From NCBI GenBank assembly GCA_964020155.1, contig OZ026566.1, forward strand, positions 206,001 through 270,000: a stretch of 64,000 nucleotides of DNA, read 5' to 3'. Shown here one piece after another: positions 49,375 through 61,190 of this stretch. The first letter of the stretch is position 1. Each line of letters begins with the position of its first letter. This stretch comes from Chondrilla cf. caribensis (Eukaryota > Porifera > Demospongiae > Chondrillida > Chondrillidae). The translations under genes and the position numbers were made by a program. The notes beneath the pieces are model-generated. The model did not search any database, had not been told where the DNA came from, and saw only the letters and a program-made list of their open reading frames with translations.

Positions 49375-50874
49375 AGAGGGAGAGACCACTTACCTGTAAT
49401 AACACTTTCCCAGCTGCACTTTCCACCACCAGCTCTTGAATTGACAAGCATCAGTTGCAGCTGCAGCTAGCTCCAGAGCCTGTTGAAACACAAAACAGCA
49501 CACAGTGAGCATTAACAAAACAACACACAGTGAGCATCAACAAAACAACACACAGTGAGCATCAACAAAACAATACACATTGAATAGCAACAGAACAACA
49601 CACAATGAATAGCAACAAAACAACACACAGTGAACAACAACAAAACAATATAGAGTAAACATCAACAAAACAATACACATTGAATAGCAACAGAACAACA
49701 CACAATGAATAGCAACAAAACAAGCAACAACACACAACACTGCACATAACAATGATGGTTGTACACTACAGCCCACACAATTACAGCTCTAATGTCAGCT
49801 TCGTGATAGAAGAGGTATTCAAAGAGAGCCTTTGCCAATGCAGGACGATGGGCATATTTAGACAGGTTCAGTTTGGAGACGTCAATAAATGGTCCACCAG
49901 GTTCTGTCAACATGGATGCCTGGGTGAGGGGAAATTACATGAACAACCCACAGGATGTGTTCACACAAGGTCCATAGGTGACCACATTGTACAGATTCCA
50001 CTGTACATGAGGTCCAACAGGTGACCACATTAGACAGGTCCCACTGTACATGAGGTCCCAGAGGTGACCACATTGGACAGATTCTACTGTACATGAGGTC
50101 CAATAGGTGACTACATTAGACAAGTCCTACTATACTTGGAACCGGTTGTCAGCTACAATTCACCTCTTCTTCACCACGGACTCTAAAAGACACAATCACC
50201 CACTCCCTCCCCTATCAGTTACAAGCTAGCATGGACATATCAATGAACCACCAGCACTCACTGTTCCCAATCTGATGTGGCGTCCAGATGCACTTGTCAC
50301 TGGTCTGGCAGTCATGGCCGTACGAGGTGTCCTCAATACCTGCTCCACCGTGCCCGGACGACCCACGACCGTACCAGGGCGGATGAAGCCACTCAATGGT
50401 CTACCAGACTGACTGAGAGGGCGTATTCCTTGGCTTGTGCCACTCCCTCTAGTTGGGACACGTAGAGACGTCCCAGGCCCTAAAAACAAACACTGTCAAA
50501 GAAGCATTTCTGCATAACTATGATGGGCGAACGAACGCACTCGGTAACGAAGCAATAGCATTTTCGTCCAAAAGCGTCTCGGCAAGCCCTTCTTCTTCGT
50601 ATTCGACCTCGTCCACGTAAGTTTGTTCGGTTAAAGCTCGCACTTTTAGAAACCAAACAGCCTGGAGTATGGAGAACGATATAATTGGCAGTTAACTTTT
50701 ATTTCGCAGTCAATCTAAAGCAGACCTGCCTACCTGGTCGAAAGGATTCTTCTCCAGCAACGTGGTGCAAATATCTACGCATTCTTCAAATCGCCTCCTT
50801 CTAAATAGAGAAGTTGCCATAAACAGGGGGTCTAGACCTTCGACATTTGGTTGGAGCGTCGCCCTTCCCTCCAT
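47114..50874 (-). CDS. TTC8: Tetratricopeptide repeat protein 8 (BBS8)
   Basis: Eleven exons, about 511 residues: 50874-50734, 50661-50541, 50479-50262, 49919-49785, 49479-49394, 49171-49033, 48961-48762, 48490-48319, 48194-48072, 47425-47342, 47230-47114. Seen: PLFMATSLFRRRRFEECVDI, LLDENAIASLPRPGTSLRVP, the Pro/Thr/Arg-rich linker GRPGTVEQVLRTPRTAMTAR, GGPFIDVSKLNLSKYAHRP, WWWKVQLGKCYYRLGMYREA, then TPR units (GIARIYEGIGDLEKAVTQYR, NLGLCCFYAQQYDIALNCLL, DVWYNIGHVA) and the end HTDSKELIKQLKQHFEAL. TTC8 is a BBSome subunit, the coat complex moving membrane proteins in and out of cilia. Introns hold three minisatellites. Its start is 120 bp from the stop of the countin-like gene on the same strand. 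Confidence 0.95.
47550..47998. repeat. 16-bp minisatellite, about 27 copies
   Basis: Unit ggatatgtcccagtgt with a cggtgt variant, in TTC8 intron 9. It is open in four frames and makes spurious ORFs. Confidence 0.95.
49495..49735. repeat. Minisatellite of about 25 bp, roughly nine copies
   Basis: Units such as aacaaaacaacacacagtga plus gcatc, with tgaatagc variants; in TTC8 intron 4. Confidence 0.85.
49965..50135. repeat. Minisatellite of about 41 bp, about four copies
   Basis: Unit like tgaggtccaataggtgacca plus cattagacaggtcctactgta; in TTC8 intron 3. Confidence 0.85.
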
Positions 50875-50994
50875 TTTGGTCGTATCCACGCCCACTTGTC
50901 ACGATGGCTGATTATTATTGAATAACAAACTTTATAAATGGTCCTATAAATCCGCTTACAACAAGAACCGTTCAAATCAGTTCTTTCTCCTCTA

Positions 50995-51250
50995 TTAACC
51001 GGTGATGGTGAAATTGGTATCAGCTTGGTCGTAGACCTGGCTGTGAGGATGTTTGCTTCCACACTCTCCATTGCATATAGCCACAGAGACGTTGTAGACC
51101 CCTGGGAGCCACATTTCACAGGGACCCTGAGACGGATCACAGTCAGGGTTGGGTTCTGCCTTGAGATTCCATCCAAGGTTATAGGTTCCAGGTTGCATCT
51201 CCTCGTTGAGTGTAGAATCACCTGCAATCAAACAAAAATGAATTACATAG

Positions 51251-51320
<70 letters not shown>

Positions 51321-53104
51321 GTGTGTGTGTGCGTGTGTGTATGTTGTACTGAAGGTTGGTACTTTGGCTCAAACAAAGGAGCAACAAGCAGATTGAAGAT
51401 TGCAGATTAGTTCAATCGACTCACCTACAGGGATGCCATCCACCGTGAAGATCACCAAGTCAGATTCACCAGTTCCTGTCCCATTGACAGTTGTGATGGT
51501 CATTGTGATCTTGAATTTACCTGAAGTCATACAGTCATACATATTCACAGTGACTACCATTTCACTAGTACAATATGCCTTGCTCTGACACAGACAAGTG
51601 AACCAACTACACTTAACTGAACCTCGTCAGTTGACCAACTAGTTAATACAGAAAGAAATGGACTACTTAAATACTGAGTACTAGACATTCCTATCACTGG
51701 AAATGGTGATATTTTATGGGAATCAATGGATTTGGGTACCATGGGTTCACGCATCAACCATCGTACAACGTCTTGGTGTGAATCAAAGTTGTGCACACAG
51801 GCTGTTCACCTTGGGGGCCGGACTTTGGTTCGACAGTCAAACTCGTAATCTTGGCATCTCCATTGTCCTTGATAGGGCAAGCTCTCAACAGTTCACAATA
51901 GTATATCGGATCCAGATCGGCCCTGCAAACGAGCAACACGGAACCTCCATAATCACACACCTCTTTAACCCAAGATCCTCTATAATCTGACCACTTTCTG
52001 AGACACAGAAGTCTCTACTATAGAAACCTCCGTAATCCTATGTGATATGGTAACTTTCACAAGTGCCATATTTTCAAGATTCCACCCTACACCCACCAGC
52101 AAAGCATTACCCCCTCCATAAGGTGGACCATTTGACATCAAAATGCTTACTTCTCGATTAAAGCAATAAACTCTTTGACTCCGACCACAGCACACAAGAT
52201 CGTACAAACTTCTCCGGCTGTTTTACTGCCTGTCTTTTCAGCCAGCAACTGACACAGCTCCTCACAGCCACCTACCACACCAACATCTAGGAAAAGAAAA
52301 TATGCACTTATTTAACCGAATCATGGTCAACTGGTTCAAATCTCCCTCGCCAGTTAACCTTACATAGCAACCATTCAAATACTGGAGTCATGTTATGCAA
52401 TGATGCTTCAAAACGACTACTGTAGTAGAGCTTCAATCTCCTTGGTGTTAATTAACTAAAAATGCAACCCTAGAAAAACTCCATACTTATCTACACTGTG
52501 TTATCTAAACATTACCAACATCTGATAAACTTCAGCACAGTTTTCTGAATGAGCTGGTCGAGTACCTTCCATGGTTGAACTTCCAACTAAAACTACTCTC
52601 ACATGATTGAATAATCAAAGTTTCACTAAATGATCAAGTGTAACCTTCATAATCCGACATTTCTATTATCCAAAATCCTCTATCATGACTATGGTCTGAC
52701 CACATACTGAGACACATCCATTATTACAGACTACACTATAGAAACCTCTGTGATCTGATAACCGTTGTGATCTGAGATGTATGTTTTCCCCAATAGTGCA
52801 TCCCATTGGATGATCTCATACAACACGCAGCTCATCTTAATAGCTGGTACTTGATAGTGTCCAACTCACTGAGAATGATATTGAGCAGTTGGTCTAGGAA
52901 TTCCCCAGAGAACTGAATGCACAATGGACACAGGTCCACATCCGGTTTGTCGAGGGAGGTTCGTTTAGGAGGAACTGCTGACAAGAAAGGTACAGCAAAA
53001 GTGCTTCCAATGACAATTGAGAGGAGGAACAGAGCCTGGAAATACAAGCGAGTCGAATGTGAATAATACATTGTAGAAAATGAAATCAGAATAGATACCT
53101 TCAT
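50995..53104 (-). CDS. Countin-like secreted saposin B-domain protein
   Basis: Six exons, about 247 residues: 53104-53099, 53035-52870, 52286-52151, 51922-51810, 51520-51425, 51221-50995. The first coding exon is only ATG AAG. Signal peptide MKALFLLSIVIGSTFA. A saposin B-type domain runs through exons 2-4 with the cysteine pattern DLCPLC ... GGCEELC ... VCTILC ... IYYCELLRACPI. Then comes NGDAKITSLTVEPKSGPQGK and an ML/beta-sandwich-like region with Cys pairs (DCDPSQGPCEMWLPGVYNVS, CNGECGS) ending NFTITG. This layout is that of Dictyostelium countin and relatives, in which the saposin domain is followed by DNGDAKI and SGPQG; the comparison is from memory. Saposin domains bind lipids. Countin is part of the secreted counting factor that limits group size in Dictyostelium; its role in an animal is unknown. 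Secreted by inference. Confidence 0.82.
51253..51345. repeat. (TG)n microsatellite
   Basis: TG on the plus strand, so CA on the coding strand of the countin-like gene; in its last intron. Confidence 0.9.
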
Positions 53105-54059
53105 GTCGCTACACAAGCTAAGGCGAATGGACGAACAGGACTGAAAATACTGGTCAGGTGATGCCGCGACCTTCACGAATTGAAGGTCAAATCGTGGGAA
53201 GCCCGGAGTTTTACGGCTTTCCGTCCCAACCACACAGTATCACCAGTCACGTGCAATCACTGTAGCACAACCCAAGCGTTATAACCGCAGTACAGATAGG
53301 ACCAGTGCTTTAATGTAAACACGACGTGATGTTGCTGTGTTATAATAGCTTCCTCACTCCTATACTGCATATGATCCCACTGCAGTGCTGATAGATTGAC
53401 AAAACCTAGTCTCGTATAGCCAGACCCAATATCACCTTAGATTCAAAAAACTTTGTGTCATTGGGGACCATTTAGAAATAAAGGAGCCAAAGTGGAGGAA
53501 TGGCTGAATGAGACTAGACAGAGCCTAAATGTCATACTTGTATCAATAAACAACAGATACATGTACTTATATTTTTATATAAAATTATTTAGTATTAAAA
53601 TAAAGTAGATTAGCTACTTTATACCTTATTAAAAGTGTTTTTGGATTTTGAGTATGTTTGGTAATAATAATATCTGAAAATGCAAAGTGCCATGTTATCA
53701 AGCATACCTATACCATATATGAATGATGTGTTTGCCAATGGGGATAACATGCCTAGCTCCCAGTCAAACAGGGAACCTCAGCTTAGACCCCTAAGTGCCA
53801 TTATTATTTCATACGTTTTTGTTTTGTTACGATTTTTGTTAATTTATAATAAAAACTGGCTAGCATTTCTTTGAGTTTATGTATTATATTTATTTCTAAA
53901 TACTGATTCCCTAAGTGCCATTGTTTGGTGACGGCCTCAAATAAGTTATAAACTAAGTTATGAACTCAACCCAGGCCAATCTTTGCATGGGATTTAGCAT
54001 GGGGTGTGTTTCAAGGTGCTTTGCTCTATTGGGGTATGTCAGGTGTAGTAAAATGCTAA
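53105..54059. other. Intergenic, AT-rich
   Basis: Upstream of the countin-like gene, then increasingly AT-rich (53540-53680). No exon-like sequence recognised. Confidence 0.5.
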
Positions 54060-56030
54060 TGAACAGTCTATTATAGCTCATGGGAGAGGAGAACTGTCAA
54101 CCTGATATTTTTACCAGATCTAGCTATTTGCATGAACTAAATTCTAAAACAGTCCCATCTCTGTACATGGTCTGTAACCCAAGCTACATTCAGAGATGCT
54201 TAATATTTTTCAATGTATGGGGTGAATATGAGAAGAAAACACTAAACACCTTACGTTATAGCTCAGAAGAAGAAAAGGGGTGTGTCTGCCTGACACTATC
54301 ACCAGACCTAGCCGATGGCATGACCTAAATTCTGAAGCAATTCTCATCTCTGTATGTGGTCTGTAACCCAAGCTACATTCGGAGGTGCTTAAAATTCTTT
54401 CAATGTATGGGAGTGAATAGGAGAAAAAAAATCACTAAGCACCTTCTGCTATAGCTCATGAGAGAGGGAGTGTGAGTGTGTCAAGCTGATACTTTCACCA
54501 GACCTAGCTGGGTACATGATCTAACATGTGAAACAATTCCCATCTCCAAATGTTGCCCATAACTCTAGCTACATTTGGAGGTGCTTAATATTTTTTCAAT
54601 GTATGGGAGAGTTAAGGAAAAAAAACACAAAGTACCTTTTGTATAGCTCATGGGAGAGGTGGTGTGTCAACTTGATATTTTTACCAGGTCTAGCTGGGTA
54701 CATGATCTAACATGTGAAACAATTCCCATCTCCATATGTTGCCCGTATCCATAGATACATTCAGAGGTGCTACATATTATTTTTAAAATACATGAAGAGT
54801 TTTTTTTATTAGAAATAACACTATAGCACCTTTTTGTATAGTTCATGGCAGAGGGGGGGTGTCAACCTAATAGTTCCACCAGACCTAGCTGGGTATATGA
54901 TTTAACATGTGAAACAATTCCCATTGCCATATGTGGCTAGGAACCATAGCTATATTCAGAGGTGCTTAATAGTTTTTCAATGTATGGGAGAGTATAGGAG
55001 AAAAAATGCTAAGCACCTTTTTGCATAGCTCATGGGAGAGGGGGCGTGTCAGCTTGATATTTTAGACAGAGCTAGTTTGGGATGTGAACTAACTTCTGAA
55101 ACAATTCCCATCTCAATAGGTGGCCTGTAACCCCAGTTACATTCGGAGGTGCTTAATAAATTTCAATGTACGTATGGGAGAGTATAGGAGAGAAAATGCT
55201 AAGCACCTTTTTGCATAGCTCATGGGAAAGGAGGCGTGTTAACTGGATAATTTTACCAGACCTAGCTGGGGACATAAACTAACTTATGAAGCAATTCCGA
55301 TCACCGTATATGACCTGTAACCATAGCTACATTCGAAGGATATTTATTTAATGTATGTGAGAGAATAGGTGAAAAGAAACGTTAAGCACCTTCTTGAATT
55401 GCTTGTGGGAAGGGGGACATGTCAGGGTAATATTTTCACCAGACCTAGCAGAGGAAGTGAACTAATTATCCATATGATACATATAATATAAGTATATACA
55501 TATACTTGTATATGTACATTCAAATGGAGATGCTATAGACCTCTTGGTGACTGTCCAGGGAATTTCACATTTTGTTGCTGGTTACCAGTGGCTGCACAGT
55601 GACCATATCAAACTTGTCAACACAAATGTCAATGCATGCGTACGTATGGGAGTGTATAGGAGAAAAAACGTTGAGTACCTTTTTGTATAGCTCATGGGAA
55701 AGGAGGTGTGTCAACTGGATAATTTTACCAGACATAGATTGGGACATGATTTAACATATGAAACAATTCCCATCTCCATAACCATTGCTACATACAGAGG
55801 TGCTTAATATTATTTTTTTAATGTATGGGAGAGTGTAGGAGATAATAACACTAAGCACCTTATGTAAAGCTCATTGGAAAGGAGGAGTATCAACTTGATA
55901 CTTTTATTATACTCAGCTGGGGACATGAATTGATAATTTTTTAAGGTAATACACATGTATGTACATTTCAATATAAATGTAATACACCTTGTGGTGATCA
56001 CTCAGGTAATTTCACATTCCGCTGCTGGTC
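54060..56030 (-). repeat. ~187-bp satellite monomers, reverse orientation, diverged
   Basis: About nine monomers, recognisable by aatgtatgggagag, agctcatgggagaggggg and ccagacctagctggg at regular spacing. They are the reverse complement of the monomers after 57.6 kb and more diverged from each other, as expected of an older array edge. Confidence 0.85.
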
Positions 56031-56039
56031 ACCAAGGGC

Positions 56040-57600
56040 TGCCTAGTGTCCATGCCAAACTAACTAACACAATTTCGGATGCATCCAAACCATCATGAGT
56101 GTGCTATAGGCCTTGCGGTGACAAGCAAAAATATGTCAAATTTTTTGCTTGTCACCGCGGCCTCTCCTGTGTGCACATAATGCATCATAACTCCAATACA
56201 AATGCACGGACACACTCCTGGAACTAATACGGTCCTTCTGATAACAAAAAAATACGTTTTTTGCCGATCAAACTTTCTCCCAGATGTCTATATATATGGC
56301 ACATAGCATTATACTTATGTACGTATATTTCAACATAAGTGTATAATTGACACTGGGCAGCCCTTGGTGACCAGCAGCGGAATGTGAAATTACCTGAGTG
56401 ATCAACACAAGGCGTAATACATCTATATTCCGTATGTGGCTTATAACACTAATTATTATAGCTAGAGTTACAGGCCACATATGACAATGGCAATTGTTTC
56501 ACAAGTTAGTCCATGTCTCCAGCTAGATCTGGTAAAATAATCCGGTGGACACACCACTTATACCATAAGCTATACAAAAATGTGCTTAGCATTTGTTTTT
56601 TTTTCTCCTATACTCTCCCATGCATTGAAAAAGTATTATTGAGCACCTCCGAATGTAGCTATGGTTACAGGCCCCATATGGAGATGGGAATTATTTGACA
56701 TTTGACATTTTTTGCTGGTGACCACAAGGCCTATAGCACACCCAGAAGGGTGTGCATGCATCTAAAATTTGATATGGACACATTGGGCAGCCCATGGTGA
56801 CCAGCAATAGAAGGTAAGATTACTATTATTACAATGATCACTACAAGGTGTACAATTATATTGGAATGTAAATACAAAAGTATATGCATTATTATATTAA
56901 CTTGTCATATGGTGACTGGTGAGAATTTTTGATTGGCCACAAAACTTATCTTGTTTGTTATCAGAAAGATCGTACTACTACCCCCAGGAGTGTGTCCATG
57001 CATCTGTATTTGAGCTATGATGCATCGTGTAAACACTGGAGAAGCTGTGGTGACCAGCAATAAAATTTGACATTTTGTGCTTGTCATCACAATGGTTATA
57101 ACACACTCAGGAGGGTGTGCATGCATCCGAAAAAGATAAGTTTGATATGGACACTGAGCATCCCCTAGTGGCCAGCAATAGAATGTGAAAATACCTGAGT
57201 GATCACCACAAGGCGTATTACACTTATATTGGAATGTAAGCACATACGTACAAAAGGCTATGCAATATTATTATGTGCCATATGGACACCTGGGAGAGTT
57301 TTTGATCTGCCACAAAACATATCATTTTTGATATCAAAAGGACCATTCTGGCTCCAGGAGTGTGTCCATGCATACGTATCTGTGCTATGATGCATCACGT
57401 GCACACAGGAAAGACCGTGGCGACAAGGAAAAGATTTGACATTTTTTGCTTGTCACTGCAAGGCTTCTAGCACACTCAGGAGGGTGTGTACACATCCCAA
57501 ATTGTGTTGGTGAGTTTGGCATAAAGAACGAGCATCCTTTAGTCACCAGCAAAGGAATGTGAAGTTGTTCAAGTGATCACCACAAGGCGCATTATATATT
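56040..57600. repeat. Hairpin-bearing ~360-bp elements and single satellite monomers, mixed
   Basis: Contains fragments of the element described at 60478-61190 in both orientations (ggtgacaagcaaaaa, caaggcgtattacac, ggacacactcctggaact) and one forward satellite monomer at about 56480-56700. This is the switch point between reverse and forward satellite blocks. Confidence 0.75.
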
Positions 57601-57639
57601 TGAATATACATACAAAAGTATTTTCATTATTATACATAC

Positions 57640-60450
57640 ATTGAAAAAATATTAAGCACCTCCAAATGTAGCTAGAGTTACGGGCCACCTATCGAGATGA
57701 GAATTGTTTCAGAAGTTAGTTCACATCCCCAATTACGTCTGTCTAAAATATCAAGCTCACACGCACCCTACCTCATGAGCTATGTAAAAAGGTGCTTAGT
57801 GATTTCTCTCCTACGTGTACTCTCCTATACATTGAAAAATATTAAGCACCTCCGAATATAACTGGGGTTACAGGCCACCTATTGAGATGGGAATTGTTTC
57901 AGAGGTTAGTTCACATCCTCAGCTAGGTCTATCTAAAATATCAAGTTGTCACATTCCCTCTCCCATGAGTTATGCCAAAAGGTGCTTAGTGTTTTCTCTC
58001 CTATACTCTAACATACATTGAAAGAATATTAAGCACCTCCGAATGTAACTGGGGTTACAGGCCACCTATTGAGATGAGAATTCTTTCAGAAGTTAGTTCA
58101 CGTCCCCAGCTAACTCTGTCTAAAATATCAACCTGACACACCCCCTCTCCCATGAGTTATGCAAAAAGGTGCTTAGTGTTTTCTCTCTTATACTCTCCCA
58201 TACATTGAAAAAATATTAAGCACCTTCCAATGTAGCTGGAGTTACAGGCCACCTATTGAGATGGGAATTGTTTCAGAACTTAGTTCACGTCTCCAGTTAA
58301 GTCTGTCTGAAATATCAAGTTGACACGCCCCCTCCCCCATGAGCTATGCAAAAAGGTGCCTATTGTTTTCTCTCCTATACTCTCCCATACATTGAAGAAT
58401 ATTTATCACCTTTGAATGTAGCTGGAGTTACGGGCCATCTATTGAGATGGGAATTGTTTCAGATGTTAGTTCACGTCTCCAACTAGGTCTGTCTAAAATA
58501 TCAGCCTGACACGCCCCCTCTCCCATGAGCTATGCAAAAAGGTGCTTAGCGTTTTCTCTCCTATACTCTCCCATACATTGAAATATTATTAAGCACCTCC
58601 GAATGTAACTGGGGTTACTGGCCACCTATCGAGATGGGAATTGTTTCACAAGTTAGTTCATGTCCCCACCTAGCTCTGTCTAAAATATCAACCTGACATG
58701 CCCCCTCTCCCATGAGCTATGCAAAAAGGTGCTTAGCGTTTTCTCTCCTATACTCTCCCATACATTGAAATATTATTAAGCACCTCCGAATGTAACTGGG
58801 GTTAAAGGCCACCTATTGAGATGGGAATTGTTTCAGAACCTAGTTCACGTCCCCAGCTAGCTCCGTTTAGAATATCAACCTGACATGCCCCCTCTCCCAT
58901 GAGCTATGCAAAAAGGTGCTTAGCGTTTTCTCTCCTATACTCTCCCATACATTGAAAAAATATTAAGCACCTCCAAATGTAACTGGGGTTAAAGGCCACC
59001 TATTGAGATGGGAATTGTTTCAAAAGTTAGTTCATATCCCCACCTAGCTCTGTCTAAAATATCAACCTGACATGCCCCCTCTCCCATGAGCTATGCAAAA
59101 AGGTGCTTAGCATTTTCTCTCCTATACTCTCCCATACATTGAAAAAATATTAAGCACCTCCGAATGTAACTGGGGTTAAAGGCCACCTATTGAGATGGGA
59201 ATTGTTTCAGAAGTTAGTTCATGTCCCCAGCTAGCTCTGTCTAAAATATCAACCTGACATGCCCCCTCTCCCATGAGCTATGCAAAAAGGTGCTTAGCGT
59301 TTTCTCTCCTATACTCTCCCATACATTGAAATATTATTAAGCACCTCCGAATGTAACTGGGGTTACAGGCCACCTATTGAGATGGGAATTGTTTCAGAAG
59401 TTAGTTCATGTCCCCACCTAGCTCTGTCTAAAATATCAACCTGACACGCCCCCTCTCCCATGAGCTATGCTAAAAGGTGCTTAGCGTTTTCTTCCCCATA
59501 CTCTCCTATACATTGAAATATTATTAAGCACCTCCGAATGTAACTGGGGTTACAGGCCACCTATTGAGATGGGAATTGTTTCAGAAGTTAGTTCATGTCC
59601 CCAGCTAGCTCTGTCTAAAATATCAACCTGACACGCCCCCTCTCCCATGAGCTATGCAAAAAGGTGCTTAGCGTTTTCTTCCCCATACTCTCCTATACAT
59701 TGAAATATTATTAAGCACCTCCGAATGTAACTGGGGTTAAAGGCCACCTATTGAGATGGGAATTGTTTCAGAAGTTAGTTCATGTCCCCACCTAGCTCTG
59801 TCTAAAATATCAACCTAACACGCCCCCTCTCCCATGAGCTATGCAAAAAGGTGCTTAGCGTTTTCTTCCCCATACTCTCCTATACATTGAAATATTATTA
59901 AGCACCTCCGAATGTAACTGGGGTTAAAGGCCACCTATTGAGATGGGAATTGTTTCAGAAGTTAGTTCATGTCCCCAGCTAGCTCTGTCTAAAATATCAA
60001 CCTGACATGCCCCCTCTCCCATGAGCTATGCAAAAAGGTGCTTAGCGTTTTCTCTCCTATACTCTCCCATACATTGAAATATTATTAAGCACCTCCGAAT
60101 GTAACTGGGGTTAAAGGCCACCTATTGAGATGGGAATTGTTTCAGAACCTAGTTCACGTCCCCAGCTAGCTCCGTTTAGAATATCAACCTGACATGCCCC
60201 CTCTCCCATGAGCTATGCAAAAAGGTGCTTAGCGTTTTCTCTCCTATACTCTCCCATACATTGAAATATTATTAAGCACCTCCGAATGTAACTGGGGTTA
60301 CAGGCCACCTATCGAGATGGGAATTGTTTCACAAGTTAGTTCACGTCCCCAGCTAGCTCTGTCTAAAATATCAACCTGACACGCCCCCTCTCCCATGAGC
60401 TATGCAAAAAGGTGCTTAGCATTTTCTTCCCTATACTCTCCCATACATTG
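57640..60450 (+). repeat. ~187-bp satellite array, forward orientation, about 15 monomers
   Basis: Monomers start for example with aaaaaggtgcttagcgtttt and recur about every 185-189 bases. They contain cattgaaatattattaagca, aactggggttacaggccacc and gctagctctgtctaaaatat. Each monomer has an internal inverted repeat, ggtgctta ... taagcacc, about 45 bases apart. Copies are very similar, so homogenisation is recent. No coding capacity. Confidence 0.93.
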
Positions 60451-60477
60451 AAAATACATTATTATTATTATTTTTGT

Positions 60478-61190
60478 AATACGCCTTGTGGTGATAACTC
60501 AGGTGATTTGATATCATGTTGCTGGTCATCAAGGGCTGCCCAGTGTCTGTCCCAGACTCACCAACACAATTTTGGATGTATGCAAACCGTCCTGGGTGTG
60601 CTATGGACCTCGTGGTGACAAGCCAAAAAATGTCAATTTTTATGCTTGTCACCACGACCTCTCCTGTGGACACGTAATGCATCATATATCTAATAGGAAT
60701 GCACGGACACACTCCTGGAACTAATACGGTCCTTTTGATAACAAAAATGATAGATTTTGTTGGTGATCAAAATTCTCCCAGGTGTCCATATGGCACATAG
60801 CATTATACATTTGTATGTACATTTCAATGTAAGTGTAATACGCCTTGTGGTGATAACTCAGGTGATTTGACATCACGTTGCTGGCCACCAAGGGCTGCAC
60901 AGTGTCTGTCCCAAACTCACCAACACAATTTCGGACGTATGCAAACCGTCCTGGGTGTGCTATGGGCCTCGTGGTGACAAGCATAAAAATTGAATTTTTA
61001 TGCTTGTCACCACGACCTCTCCTGTGTGCACATAATGCATCAGAGATCTAATATGAATGCACGGACACACTCCTGGAACTAATATGGTCCTTTTGAGAAC
61101 AGAAATGATAGATTTTGTTGTCAATCTAAATTTCTCCCAGGTGTCCATATAGCACAAAGCATTTATACATTTGTATGTATGTTATTTCAA
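60478..61190. repeat. Two tandem ~360-bp elements interrupting the satellite
   Basis: Copies begin aatacgccttgtggtgataa at about 60478 and 60838. Each has a hairpin centre and shares flanks (aactcaggtgatttga, ggacacactcctggaact, ttctcccaggtgtccatat). Related fragments occur at 56040-57600. No transposase frame seen; could be a non-autonomous mobile element that was amplified with the satellite. Confidence 0.8.
60970..61014. repeat. Perfect 22-bp-arm palindrome
   Basis: Arms cgtggtgacaagcataaaaa plus tt, with a single-base centre. Related hairpins at about 60609-60654 and 56110-56160 have diverged centres. Confidence 0.9.
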
